A stretch of 64,000 nucleotides of DNA from JANQEA01 sp964466035 (GCA_964466035.1 CAYXLR010000001.1:1-64000); one strand, 5' to 3'; shown: positions 8,337 through 17,098, counted from the first letter of the stretch. Translations and numbers: made by a program. Notes: generated by a model not told the origin, from the sequence alone.

Positions 8337-9968
8337 TCAGAGTGCTCCGTCACGGATCATCACCAGGCCGAAGATCGTCGTGGAGTAGGCGATCCCGCCG
8401 TCCGGGTGGAGGAAGAGCGCCCCGGCCCAGTTGTCGTAGCCGAGCCCGGTTCCGACGAGCGTTTTGTACACGGTCTCGCCGGTGGCGAAATCCACCGCCG
8501 TGAGGTACCAATGCGTGATCGGGCAGTTCTCCCGTCGCCAGTACGTGTAGACCAGACCGCTTCCGAGCGACAGCTTGAAGACGCAGATGCCCTTCTCGTC
8601 GCTCGTCCAGATCTCCTCGCAGGCGTAGGTGCCGTCGTCCTGTCTGGTGACGTCGACGCGCGTGAGGCCCGGGCTCGGGCGCGAGCGAGGGAAGGTGTTG
8701 CGCCCCCAGTTGTTCTCGACGACCACCGAGTAGACGCCGGTCCCTTCTCCGGCCTCGTCGGCGTGCTCGAAGCAGGCCACGGAGACGTCCGTTCCGCTCT
8801 TCCCTTCCTCGAAAAGGGGGACGGAGCAGACCGCGGTGCCGTCGCGACGCTCGAGAAAGATCAGGTGGATCCTCGGTTCGGCGTTGTCGGTGATCGCGAC
8901 CAGTCCGTCCGGGTCGCCCATCAGGGAGACCGACGTTCCCGAGCCGCGCGTGATGTGGCCGGGCTTCTTTCGAGGCCCCCGATCGTACTCCGTCCGCCAG
9001 TCGACCACGATGCCGCCGGACCCGTCCCGGCTCAGACGATACAGGGCGCGATCGGAGAGGACGTAGGCGCCGTCCTCGGCCACGGCGAAGGAGTTCTCGA
9101 CGATCTCCCCTTCGAGACGCAGGGTGCGGACCGCCCCCGAATCCACGGCGACCGTGCCGACCATCCCGCCGGTCGTCGCGTACCAGTAGACCTCGCCGCT
9201 CCAGTCCGGCAGCACCCAGGCGACGGAGTCGCGCTTCGGCCAGGATTTGGGCACGACGTGATCGGAAAGGTCGTACTCGCGCACCAACTCGAACTCCCCG
9301 CCGGCATCCGGGACCTGCACGACCTGGATCGTGTTCTCCGTCGTCGGGACGATCGCGCGGTCCTGTTCGTCGAGGTAGAAGTACATCCCGGCGCCGATGT
9401 ACTCCCACGGCATGACGCCTTGAAGGAGCCAGTACCAAGGACGCGGCGGAAGGTCGTAGGACGCCAGCTCCTCCAGCGTGGTCGGATCCATCAGCTCGAG
9501 CTGGAACCTCCTTCCGTTGCTGTGCACGGCGACCAGCCGGCTCGAGCTGTCGAAGGTCACCGTCCCGTATCCTCCGAACCCCTGGGTGCGCGAGGTAACT
9601 TGAGGGTTCAATCCGAGCGGGCCGGCGGCCTCGTAGGTGTCGCTGATGTAGCCGTCGCAGTGCATGTTGTTGCCCGAGTTCGACGCCATGAACGGATGCT
9701 GGGGGATCTCGACGTGGGCGATCGGCGCCGAGAAGTCGGCGGGGTGGAGTCGGACGAAATCGACGCACTCCGGCGAGGCCGCGTCGTCCCGCCGGAAGAT
9801 GGCGTTCCACTGCTCTCGGAAGAACTCCGCCGGGTACAGCAGCCGCTGCGGAATCGGGGTCAGCGACGCCCCCTCCGGCGCACCGAACGACAGGAAGAAG
9901 CTGACGACGTACCAGCCGAAGAGCGCCACGGCCAGAGCGATCGTGCACAGGATGATCTTGCGGACCAT
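8337..9968 (-). CDS. membrane-anchored beta-propeller-like protein of sulfation cluster
   Basis: The 543-residue protein has one N-terminal transmembrane anchor (about residues 5-27) followed by a large domain rich in repeating beta-strand segments (for example GTVTFDSSSRLVAVHS and AVAEDGAYVLSDRALY), suggesting a propeller outside the membrane. I do not recognise the family and see no ASST-type catalytic histidine motif. It is the first gene of a two-gene operon with the sulfotransferase, so it may bind the substrate or be the acceptor. A -35/-10 pair lies upstream at 10020-10048. Confidence 0.6.
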   Translation of the reverse strand: MVRKIILCTIALAVALFGWYVVSFFLSFGAPEGASLTPIPQRLLYPAEFFREQWNAIFRRDDAASPECVDFVRLHPADFSAPIAHVEIPQHPFMASNSGNNMHCDGYISDTYEAAGPLGLNPQVTSRTQGFGGYGTVTFDSSSRLVAVHSNGRRFQLELMDPTTLEELASYDLPPRPWYWLLQGVMPWEYIGAGMYFYLDEQDRAIVPTTENTIQVVQVPDAGGEFELVREYDLSDHVVPKSWPKRDSVAWVLPDWSGEVYWYATTGGMVGTVAVDSGAVRTLRLEGEIVENSFAVAEDGAYVLSDRALYRLSRDGSGGIVVDWRTEYDRGPRKKPGHITRGSGTSVSLMGDPDGLVAITDNAEPRIHLIFLERRDGTAVCSVPLFEEGKSGTDVSVACFEHADEAGEGTGVYSVVVENNWGRNTFPRSRPSPGLTRVDVTRQDDGTYACEEIWTSDEKGICVFKLSLGSGLVYTYWRRENCPITHWYLTAVDFATGETVYKTLVGTGLGYDNWAGALFLHPDGGIAYSTTIFGLVMIRDGAL

Positions 9969-10019
9969 GCGCCTCCCTCACCCCGATGACCGGCGTTCGG
10001 ACAGCCGATCTGTCGCTAC

Positions 10020-10048
10020 TGTTTACCCGCGTTTGATCGGGATGGCAA
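10020..10048 (-). promoter_or_regulatory. candidate promoter of propeller-sulfotransferase operon
   Basis: On the minus strand TTGCCA (10043-10048), a 17-base spacer and TAAACA (10020-10025). The -35 is good and the -10 weak. It lies in the 198-base gap shared with the divergent PAPS synthetase gene. Confidence 0.4.
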
Positions 10049-10166
10049 CGTTGAGGGAAGTTCGGGGAAGGCGAGCTCGCGTTTCCGCGGAGGAGCCGGA
10101 CGCTTGTGCCTGCAAGCGGGACGGGCGACCATTCGAAGCACTTGGGTGAATCGGGGAGGTCAAAAC

Positions 10167-11894
10167 GTGAGCTCAGCAAGCGAGGGATTCGTCCTCTGGT
10201 TTACCGGCCTTTCCGCGGCGGGCAAGACGACGATCGCCAAGACCGTCGAGCGAGAGCTGATCGAGCGTGGCATCCACAACGTCCAGCGGCTCGACGGCGA
10301 TGTCGTTCGTCAGGACCTGACGCGGGACCTCGGCTTCTCGAAAGAGGATCGAGACGAGAACATACGACGCATCACGTTCGTCGCCGAGCTGTTGTCCAAC
10401 AACGGCGTCGCCACCATGTGTTCCTTCATCTCGCCGTATCGGGACGCCCGCGCCAACGCCCGCGCGCGGTGCAACGACTTCATCGAGGTGTACGTCGAAT
10501 GCCCCATGGAGACGCTCGTGGAGAGAGATCCGAAGGGGCTCTACAAGAAGGCGCTGACGGGGGAAATCCAAGGCTTCACCGGCGTCGACGACCCGTACGA
10601 GGTCCCGGAGTCGCCCGAGATCGTCGTTCACACCGGCAGCGAAACCGTCGACGAATCCACGCGCGTGGTCCTCGAATACCTGGAGCGCCGCGGCCTGATC
10701 GACGGCGCCGAAGACCGTCGGGGAGCCGGTGCGCCGCCGACCGGCCTCGTCGATCGGATCGCCCGACGCGCCGAGAACCTTCCTCAGCCGAGCGGCCCGA
10801 GCGTCCCACTGTCCTCCGCGCACCTCTGTGAGCTCGACGCCATCGGATGCGGGTTGTACAGCCCGTTGACGGGGTTCATGACGGAGGCCGAGTACCGGCG
10901 CGTCGTGGAAGCGATGCGGCTTCCCGACGGAACCGTCTGGGCGGTTCCCGTGGCGCTGCCCGTTCCCATCGAGCTTCTGGAGGAGGTCAAGCACGGCGCG
11001 ATCCTTCCCCTCTGCGGCGAGGACGGCGAGACCTACGGGCTCATCGAAGTCAAAGACGTGTTCATCCGGGATCTGGAGAAGGAGGCGGCGGCCGTCTACG
11101 GAACGACCGACCCGGACCATCCCGGCGTCGGTCGGCTCCTCGCCGAGTCGAAGGCGACCGTCGGAGGAGACGTCCGCCTCCTCCAGCGCGCGCCGATCAC
11201 GCGGAACCCGGCGCACATGGATCCGGCGGAGACGCGGAAAGCGTTCGCGGACAGAGGCTGGGAGACGATCGTCGCCTTCCAGACGCGGAACCCGATCCAT
11301 CGAGCGCACGAGTACCTGCAGAAGTGCGCCCTGGAGATGGCGGACGGCCTGTTCGTCAACCCGCTCGTCGGCGAGACCAAGCGCGGGGACGTCCCCGCGG
11401 ATCTGCGATGGCGATGCTACGAGGAGCTCCTCGCCGGCTACTACCCGAACGACCGGACGATGCTCGCCCCGTTCCCGACCCCGATGCGCTACGCCGGGCC
11501 GCGCGAGGCCGTGCACCACGCGATCTGCCGCAGGAACTACGGTTGCACGCACATCATCATCGGGCGCGATCACGCCGGCGTGGGGAACTACTACGGCACG
11601 TACGACGCGCAGCGGATCTTCGACCGGTTCTCCTCGCACGAGCTGGGGATCGTCCCGCTTCGGTTCGAGCACGCGTTCTACTGCAAGGCGTGCGGTCAGA
11701 TGGCGAGCACGAAGACCTGCCCCCACGGCGAGGAGCATCACGTGTTCCTCTCGGGGACGAGGGTGAGGGAGCTGCTCGCCGAAGGAGCCGCCATCCCGGA
11801 GGAGTTCACGCGACCGGCCGTCGCCAAGATCCTGCGGGAGGCGTACCGGAGCGACCCGTCCGACGGCGGGCCCGCGCCGCCCGCGGTGCCGTAG
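10167..11894 (+). CDS. bifunctional APS kinase / ATP sulfurylase (PAPS synthetase)
   Basis: The 575-residue protein makes PAPS from sulfate and two ATP. The N-terminal APS kinase (about 1-180) has Walker A GLSAAGKTT and the helical lid GFSKEDRDENIRR. The C-terminal ATP sulfurylase (about 190-575) has QTRNPIHRAHEY (372-383) and GRDHAGVG (466-473), plus a Cys/His cluster (C506, C509, C518) like the zinc site of some bacterial sulfurylases. The kinase-first order matches animal PAPS synthetases. I chose a GTG at 10167 because GGGGAGG lies seven bases before it. Divergence from a sulfotransferase operon indicates use in sulfation rather than assimilation alone. Confidence 0.93.
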   Translation: MSSASEGFVLWFTGLSAAGKTTIAKTVERELIERGIHNVQRLDGDVVRQDLTRDLGFSKEDRDENIRRITFVAELLSNNGVATMCSFISPYRDARANARARCNDFIEVYVECPMETLVERDPKGLYKKALTGEIQGFTGVDDPYEVPESPEIVVHTGSETVDESTRVVLEYLERRGLIDGAEDRRGAGAPPTGLVDRIARRAENLPQPSGPSVPLSSAHLCELDAIGCGLYSPLTGFMTEAEYRRVVEAMRLPDGTVWAVPVALPVPIELLEEVKHGAILPLCGEDGETYGLIEVKDVFIRDLEKEAAAVYGTTDPDHPGVGRLLAESKATVGGDVRLLQRAPITRNPAHMDPAETRKAFADRGWETIVAFQTRNPIHRAHEYLQKCALEMADGLFVNPLVGETKRGDVPADLRWRCYEELLAGYYPNDRTMLAPFPTPMRYAGPREAVHHAICRRNYGCTHIIIGRDHAGVGNYYGTYDAQRIFDRFSSHELGIVPLRFEHAFYCKACGQMASTKTCPHGEEHHVFLSGTRVRELLAEGAAIPEEFTRPAVAKILREAYRSDPSDGGPAPPAVP

Positions 11895-11952
11895 ACGTCG
11901 ATCGATGCGGGGCGCAGAGGGACGCGACCCATTGAGGTAGGCCGTTGCCCTG

Positions 11953-12720
11953 CTACGAGGCGTCGGACGCTTCCCGCACGATCGCCCGCGCCTCGCGGAC
12001 GAGCCGCTCGGTGTTCTGAAGCGTGTGGACGGCGGAGAGGTTCTCGGCCTTCCATCGGAGGTGCTCTCCACCGGCCGCCATGACCGCGTGCCTCGCGGCG
12101 TGCTCGGGACTGCGGAACAGGAAGCCGCATTCCTTCAGCGGGCACCGGATCGACAGCTCGGGCTTCACCCAGCCGGCGAACGAGCGGCCCAGCTCGAACG
12201 CCTCGGTCAGCTTCGCCTCGTCCTCGTGGACCGGCCCGGCTTCGGAGTGGAAGCGGACCGCGTGGAAGCCCATGCCGGCCCATCCGGCGATCGACTCGAA
12301 CGTCTTGATGACGAGGTCGACGCCGTACGGGTCCTCCGCCAGGTACGCCGTGATCAGGACGAGGTCTTTGGTCGGAAGGCAGTGGTCCCGGTCGAAGGTG
12401 AGCATCGGATGCATCCGGTCGACGAACGTCTTCATCTGGGCGCACAGGTGCCACCAGTACACCGGCGCGGCGAAGACGATCAGATCGGCGTCGCGGAAGA
12501 CCGGATGGATCGTCATGAAGTCGTCGTCGAGGACGCACCCGGCGTACGGCGGCTTGAAGCACTCGTTGCACGCCTGACAAGGCCGGATGTCGAGATCGTT
12601 CAGGTGGAACGTGGTGACGTCGGTGTGTCCGGCGTCGTTCAGTCCGTCGACGAACCGATCGGCCATCGTCGCGGTGTTCCCCTTCTTGTTCGGGCTGGCC
12701 CTCAACACGAGCGTCTTCAT
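11953..12720 (-). CDS. flavodoxin-fold NAD(P)H-dependent reductase with finger-like tail
   Basis: The first 170 or so of 255 residues match NADPH-dependent FMN reductase/iron-sulfur flavoproteins: the ASPNKKGNTATMAD phosphate-binding start, CQACNECF near 48-55 with iron-sulfur-flavoprotein-like cysteine spacing, and FAAPVYWWHLCAQMK. The C-terminus adds a segment CPLKECGFLFRSPEHAARH whose two Cys and two His could bind zinc. GGAGG precedes the ATG. The role is unknown; it may reduce quinones, nitro compounds or metals. Confidence 0.75.
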   Translation of the reverse strand: MKTLVLRASPNKKGNTATMADRFVDGLNDAGHTDVTTFHLNDLDIRPCQACNECFKPPYAGCVLDDDFMTIHPVFRDADLIVFAAPVYWWHLCAQMKTFVDRMHPMLTFDRDHCLPTKDLVLITAYLAEDPYGVDLVIKTFESIAGWAGMGFHAVRFHSEAGPVHEDEAKLTEAFELGRSFAGWVKPELSIRCPLKECGFLFRSPEHAARHAVMAAGGEHLRWKAENLSAVHTLQNTERLVREARAIVREASDAS

Positions 12721-12862
12721 CGTCGTCCCTCCTCGAGCGCGTCGCGCCTTCGGAGAGCGTGCCGATCGACCGTCTCCGTTCCATCCCATGGGCTTCCCCT
12801 CCGCGGGTCCGCACGCTTCCCGCCGGGAGGGAGACGGAACCTTGAGAAGGAAAGCGCCGGAG

Positions 12863-14656
12863 CTACTCGACGGATCCCACCCGCCGTGCGACGAAGCCGA
12901 ACGGCGTGCCGTGCCAGTCGGTCGTTCCCGCGAGGATCCCGGCTTCGTGCGAGTGCAGATACCCGTGGAAGCTCTGCGTCCCGCCGACCAGGTAGACGTC
13001 GAACCAGACCTCCCGCGGGTTCGAGTCCGACAGCTGCCCGGAGACCGGCACCGCGGCTCCTCCTTCCGGCGTGTACGTTCCGGTGATCTGCGGAGACGGG
13101 ATGATCGCCATCAGCGGGAACTGGATGTCGTCGAACTCGAGTACACCCCGCCAGCCGTCGTGGTTCATCTCCCATCGCCCGAGGAAGGAGCTCGGCCCGA
13201 TCGGTCCCGCGGCGGGCGTTCCGGCGAGGAACGCGTCCTTGGTCCCGTAGAAGGCGTACGTCCGGCCGTCGCGGTTGTCCGACATCGTCCCCGCGAGGGT
13301 CACCGGGTCTTGGGTGAAGACGTAGCCGGTGAAGTGCAGCCCCTGGCGGTCGCCGTAGTCCAGGTCGGGCGCGTCCCAGTCGATCCAGAACTCGATCCGG
13401 TGGTCGTCGATCCGTCCGTTGACGCGCCGGGCGACGCCGTCGTGCCCCCAGTAGGTTCCGAGCCGCCAGTCGTCCTCGCCGTGAAGCGCCGTCGACGAGA
13501 AGAGGCCGGAGAAGCGGTACAGGTCGAGCGTTCCCTTCCACCCGTCGTGATCGAGGTTCCATCGCCCGAGGAGCATGTGGTCCTGGTACGGATACGGGCT
13601 GTCCGACGCCGCGGCGGTGAAGTAGCCGGCCTCCGTGACGAACCCGCCCTCGACCCAATCGTAGCTCATCAGGGTGTAACCGGCTTCGCCGAATCCCGCG
13701 GCGGGTCCCCACGAGTTCTTGACGAGGAACACGCGGTCGGTGTGTCGGTATCCGACCATGAGCATGGCGTGGCCGCCGCAGTCGCCGCCGGCCCCCGGAT
13801 CCCAAACCCCGTTCATCGGCGTCGGGTCGGCGCCGCACAGCGCGGCGCTGAACGCGACCTCGTATCCGCTGGCCATCACCGTCTCGTACCACGTCGGATC
13901 GCGGAGCGACCCCGCGGGGCAGAAGACGGCCAGCTCGGCGCGGAACCGCGCGTTCCGAAGCGCGAGCTGCGGCAGGTTCACCGGATCGAGGTTGTAGTCG
14001 TCCATCGCGTCCTGGTTTGTGCCCGCCGCGCACCGGCTCGCTTCCCAATCGAGGTTCGGATCGACGATGGTGGCGTACGGAAGATGGGATTCCAGCGGAA
14101 GACGATACCGGGTGAACATCTGCATCTGGTAGGTCAGGTTCCCTCCGCCCCAGGCGCCGAGCTGGTTCTCGCGGCACGAGGCCTGCGGCTGGAGTCCCTC
14201 GGTCAGGTGGCTCATCTTCTGAACGAGCTGCCCGAAGCGCTCCGAGAGGTCGAGATCGCCGGCGTAGACCCGGCCGTACCGGGCCTCGATCGCCGCGGTC
14301 GTGGCGAACTGGACGCACGTGCCTCCCCACTGGGTCTTGATCGAAGTCTGGAAGGCCCTCAGGTCGACGGTCTCGGGAAGGTCCTTCGGCTCGATCGCCA
14401 ACGGGCCGGCGGCGGGCTCCTCCGGTGCGAAACGGTCGACGTACTCCTCCCAGTCGTCGAGCCGATCGAGGGGGAAGGTGCGTCCGTCGGCCAGTTCGAC
14501 GACGGGGAGTCCGCCGACCTCCGTTACGCCGACGACCGTCTGATCCTCGGTCGCGGGCGGTTCGGGGGACAACCACTCGCAACCGCCGATTCCTGCGGCC
14601 AGACACGCGGAGACGAGACACGCGACGATCCAACGCTTCTGATGCCCCCGTTTCAT
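12863..14656 (-). CDS. papain-like (C1) cysteine peptidase lipoprotein
   Basis: The 597-residue protein has a lipoprotein signal with lipobox ending in C26. A C1A peptidase domain (about 95-350) shows all active-site elements: oxyanion Gln109 and nucleophile Cys114 in TQWGGTCVQFA, His296 in GGHAMLMVGY, and Asn314 in VKNSWGP. The C-terminal 230 residues contain repeated segments beginning LLGRWNLDHDGWKGTL and FLGRWEMNHDGWRGVL, probably a duplicated beta-sandwich or calycin-like binding module. There is no obvious inhibitory propeptide domain. AGGAGG precedes the ATG. Likely exported and tethered to a membrane. Confidence 0.85.
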   Translation of the reverse strand: MKRGHQKRWIVACLVSACLAAGIGGCEWLSPEPPATEDQTVVGVTEVGGLPVVELADGRTFPLDRLDDWEEYVDRFAPEEPAAGPLAIEPKDLPETVDLRAFQTSIKTQWGGTCVQFATTAAIEARYGRVYAGDLDLSERFGQLVQKMSHLTEGLQPQASCRENQLGAWGGGNLTYQMQMFTRYRLPLESHLPYATIVDPNLDWEASRCAAGTNQDAMDDYNLDPVNLPQLALRNARFRAELAVFCPAGSLRDPTWYETVMASGYEVAFSAALCGADPTPMNGVWDPGAGGDCGGHAMLMVGYRHTDRVFLVKNSWGPAAGFGEAGYTLMSYDWVEGGFVTEAGYFTAAASDSPYPYQDHMLLGRWNLDHDGWKGTLDLYRFSGLFSSTALHGEDDWRLGTYWGHDGVARRVNGRIDDHRIEFWIDWDAPDLDYGDRQGLHFTGYVFTQDPVTLAGTMSDNRDGRTYAFYGTKDAFLAGTPAAGPIGPSSFLGRWEMNHDGWRGVLEFDDIQFPLMAIIPSPQITGTYTPEGGAAVPVSGQLSDSNPREVWFDVYLVGGTQSFHGYLHSHEAGILAGTTDWHGTPFGFVARRVGSVE

Positions 14657-14781
14657 TCCACCCACCTCCTGTTCGGTGAAGCAAACCGCTTCGACTACGG
14701 TATGAACGCGCGCGGGATCGGGCAAATCGCGGGCCGCCTTCCTGAGGAGGAGGCCGTCGCGCTGTTCGCTGAGTGAAAGGA

Positions 14782-14811
14782 GCGGGGCAGGCCCGTCAGA
14801 GCTTGCCCCGC
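14782..14811 (-). terminator. hairpin terminator after the ECF operon
   Basis: Perfect 8-bp stem GCGGGGCA (14782-14789) / TGCCCCGC (14804-14811) with a 14-base loop. On the minus strand it is followed by a modestly T-rich TCCTTTCAC. It lies just past the stop at 14835. Confidence 0.5.
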
Positions 14812-14834
14812 GACGTACGAAAGAGGATCTCGGC

Positions 14835-16049
14835 CTAGAGCGCGAGGATGTTCGCGTTGCCGATGTCGAACGTCTCCTTCTCCTTCGGCGTGGAATCCAG
14901 GAGCTCGCCTTCGTGAATCCCGAGGCGCGCCTCGATCGCGCCCATCTGCTCCGGCGTGCAACGGATCTCACCGAGGTTGTGGACGACGTGGAAGCGATCG
15001 GCGAGCACCGAGGGCTCGACGTCCGGCTCGATCCGCAGGTCGCCGGTAACGAGCACGGTCGCCTTGCCCTCCGAGTAGTCGAACCGGGAGGCGTGCAAGG
15101 TGTGTTCCTCGTCGAACAGCCACAGGTCGCCCTCGTAGAAGACGGCGCGGTCCTCGACGAGGTCGAGCTTCGTTTTCACGGCGTCCTTCAGCGCCTCCGG
15201 GCAGACGATCAGCCCGAGGCCGCGGAGCCCGGCGAGACCCCGTTCGATCGAGGCCGGTTCGACGTCCGGGCCGACCACGACGGTCCCGGTGCAGAACAGC
15301 TTCGCTTTGTCGAGCGATTCGAGCGTCGCGGCGTCCAGCTCGAGGTCTCCCTGGTGGAGGCGATAGCCGGACGGCACCACCGTCAGCTCCGACGTGCCGC
15401 CACGCAGCTTCGACCGAATCGCCTCGGCGTTCGCCTCGGCACAGAGGATGCTTCCGTGGATCTGTAGGTACTCGACTTTCCGCGTCAACTCCTCCGACAC
15501 GTCCTCCGTCGCCAGCAGCGATCCGGTGACGACGAAGCCGGTCGGCTTCTCGAGTCCTGCGAGGAAACCAGCGGTCAGCTCGAGTGGCCCGGCGACAAGC
15601 GTGGCGTCGTCCGGATAGCTGACGAAGTTGCCCATCAGTTGCTTGACCTTCGCCTCGAGCCCCCCCGCCAGCAATGCGGGGCAGTAGACGTTTCCCATGA
15701 TGACCAGGCCGGCGATCGCGTCGAGGAACCGGTCGGCCGCAGCGGGGTCCGAGCACGCCTCGATCGACATGTTTCCCATGACGAGATGGAAGGTCGAGCC
15801 TTGTCCCTCCTCCGCGGAGCTTGGAGACAACCGGACGTTCCCCATGCTCGTCTTCAACTCCACGTCAGTGGGAACCTCGATGGATGTATTCATGTTTCCG
15901 ATGTCGAGTCGGCCGAGGTAAGACGCAGTGGCCGGAGAATAGAGGATGATGTTTACGTTGCGGATTCGACGGATCTGCGCGATCGCCTCCTCGGTCGTCT
16001 TCCGGATGTCGAGGACGTTGACGTTTCCGACGGACTTGCCTTCACTCAT
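14835..16049 (-). CDS. repeat protein of ECF operon (beta-helix/bactofilin-like)
   Basis: The 404-residue cytoplasmic-looking protein has no signal peptide. It is built of short beta-rich segments with recurring GN, GD and GS turns (SVGNVNVLDI, LDIGNMNTSI, TSMGNVRLS, VMGNMSIEA, VTGDLRIEP, DIGNANILAL), as expected for a right-handed beta-helix or bactofilin-like scaffold. I do not recognise an exact family. It begins 12 bases after the ECF sigma stop with GGAGC before its ATG, and a hairpin terminator follows, so it is the last gene of the sigma operon and may be regulated by it. Confidence 0.6.
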   Translation of the reverse strand: MSEGKSVGNVNVLDIRKTTEEAIAQIRRIRNVNIILYSPATASYLGRLDIGNMNTSIEVPTDVELKTSMGNVRLSPSSAEEGQGSTFHLVMGNMSIEACSDPAAADRFLDAIAGLVIMGNVYCPALLAGGLEAKVKQLMGNFVSYPDDATLVAGPLELTAGFLAGLEKPTGFVVTGSLLATEDVSEELTRKVEYLQIHGSILCAEANAEAIRSKLRGGTSELTVVPSGYRLHQGDLELDAATLESLDKAKLFCTGTVVVGPDVEPASIERGLAGLRGLGLIVCPEALKDAVKTKLDLVEDRAVFYEGDLWLFDEEHTLHASRFDYSEGKATVLVTGDLRIEPDVEPSVLADRFHVVHNLGEIRCTPEQMGAIEARLGIHEGELLDSTPKEKETFDIGNANILAL

Positions 16050-16061
16050 CTCTTGCTCCTT

Positions 16062-16562
16062 TCATCGGGTGGACTTCGCCATCTCGCCGCGCAGCCATCG
16101 GATCGCTTGGTGCAGGTGCGACCGAACGGTGGCGGCGGGGAGTCCCAATTCTTTGCCGATTTCGCTGCTGTTCATTCCGAGGCGATATCGTTTTTCGAGC
16201 ACGTCGCGGTACCTCGCGGGGACCCGGTCGAGGATCTCGTTGAAGTCGGCCAGGTGCGCGGCGTCCGAGGGTCGCTGCGCGTGACGGATCACCTCGGCGA
16301 TCTCCGCGGCCGCCCGCTTCCTCGAGCGTTCCTCGTCGAAGAATCGATTGCGAAGAACCCGTTTCAGCCACGCGTCGCACTGGAAGCCGTTCAACCGAGC
16401 AAGGGTCTGCGTGTGCTGCAGCGCGCGGACGAACGTCTCTTGGACCAGATCGTCCGCCCGGTCGAGCCTCTTGCAGAGGGCGAGGGCGTACCGGAACAGC
16501 CGATCCCGCGACGCCTCGAACAGGTCGGCGATGCTCGGTGGCTGGAACTGCCCGACGTCCAC
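16062..16562 (-). CDS. ECF-type RNA polymerase sigma factor
   Basis: The 166-residue protein has sigma region 2 (about 12-80, with RADDLVQETFVRAL) and region 4 (about 105-160, with NSSEIGKELGLPAATVRSHLHQA as the helix-turn-helix). The two-domain size is typical of ECF sigmas. The start is a GTG at 16562 with GGAG four bases before it. No classical transmembrane anti-sigma factor is encoded beside it. The flanking genes are a 57-residue basic protein upstream and a beta-helical protein downstream. Confidence 0.9.
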   Translation of the reverse strand: MDVGQFQPPSIADLFEASRDRLFRYALALCKRLDRADDLVQETFVRALQHTQTLARLNGFQCDAWLKRVLRNRFFDEERSRKRAAAEIAEVIRHAQRPSDAAHLADFNEILDRVPARYRDVLEKRYRLGMNSSEIGKELGLPAATVRSHLHQAIRWLRGEMAKSTR

Positions 16563-16622
16563 AGCGCGCTCCGTCCCTCCTTCGCGGCTCGCGTCGTCCG
16601 ACGACGCGATGACCTTTGCTCA

Positions 16623-16796
16623 TCAGTATGCCGCCTGCCCGGACCTTCGGCACACCGTTCGCGGTGCCTTCGTCCGCTCCGCCCCGCGCGCGGACCGATG
16701 ATCCACGGCGGAGCGCACCCCACGCGCCCGCTCCGCCCGCGCCAGACGCTCTTTCATGAGCAGCCGCATCATCTCGGTCACGATCGCCTCGTTCAT
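16623..16796 (-). CDS. small basic protein preceding ECF sigma (57 aa)
   Basis: GGGAGGGAAGGC precedes an ATG that opens a 57-codon frame. The N-terminal 25 residues (MNEAIVTEMMRLLMKERLAR) form a likely amphipathic helix and the rest is very basic. It lies 60 bases upstream of the sigma gene on the same strand, so it is probably first in that operon. It might modulate the sigma factor, but nothing in the sequence proves it. Confidence 0.45.
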   Translation of the reverse strand: MNEAIVTEMMRLLMKERLARAERARGVRSAVDHRSARGAERTKAPRTVCRRSGQAAY

Positions 16797-16828
16797 GCCT
16801 TCCCTCCCTTCTCGCTCATACAACGATC

Positions 16829-16839
16829 GGGGGGGGGGG
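16829..16839 (-). repeat. G11 homopolymer in candidate promoter spacer
   Basis: Eleven consecutive G (C on the coding strand) lie about 33 bases upstream of the 57-codon gene. On the minus strand it falls between a weak TTCGCC and TATGAG, where tract-length change would alter promoter spacing. It may equally be a sequencing-prone but silent tract. Confidence 0.4.
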
Positions 16840-16913
16840 CGAACTGTTGAGAGCGGTTCGAGCGCCGGCCGACATGAGGTAGGATGGAGGACGATTAGGG
16901 GAAGGGAGGCACC

Positions 16914-17021
16914 GTGCTCGACGATCCGGCGGCGCATCGGTTCGTGATGGTCCGTATCGATGACACCTGGACGTGCGAGATGCTTCGAGAGTGGCTCGCG
17001 AAGATCCTCGGAGCCGGATAG
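16914..17021 (+). CDS. possible 35-aa protein
   Basis: A GTG preceded by GGGAGG at good spacing opens a 35-codon frame with the G/C-rich third positions seen in neighbouring genes. The product is mildly acidic with one Trp-rich helix (DDTWTCEMLREWLAKIL). A TAGGAT -10-like box lies at 16880-16885. It could be an independent small protein or a leader for the DUF202 gene 77 bases downstream. Confidence 0.35.
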   Translation: MLDDPAAHRFVMVRIDDTWTCEMLREWLAKILGAG

Positions 17022-17098
17022 CATTTGCCGGGGCCGTGGTCTTGAACCGCCGGCTGGGTATCGATAGCGTAGAGCGAATCCACGGAAAGGCTGCCCTC

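Noticed and set aside
8337..9968. arylsulfate sulfotransferase (ASST)
   Set aside because: It is propeller-like and near a sulfotransferase, but no ASST catalytic histidine motif is visible and the anchor differs.
10173..12071. 632-codon minus-strand frame opposite PAPS synthetase
   Set aside because: Complement of a confident gene with no domain match; a product of high-GC third positions.
13013..13032. tRNA T-loop-like GGTTCGAGTCC
   Set aside because: It lies inside the papain-like gene and no acceptor or anticodon stem can be formed around it.
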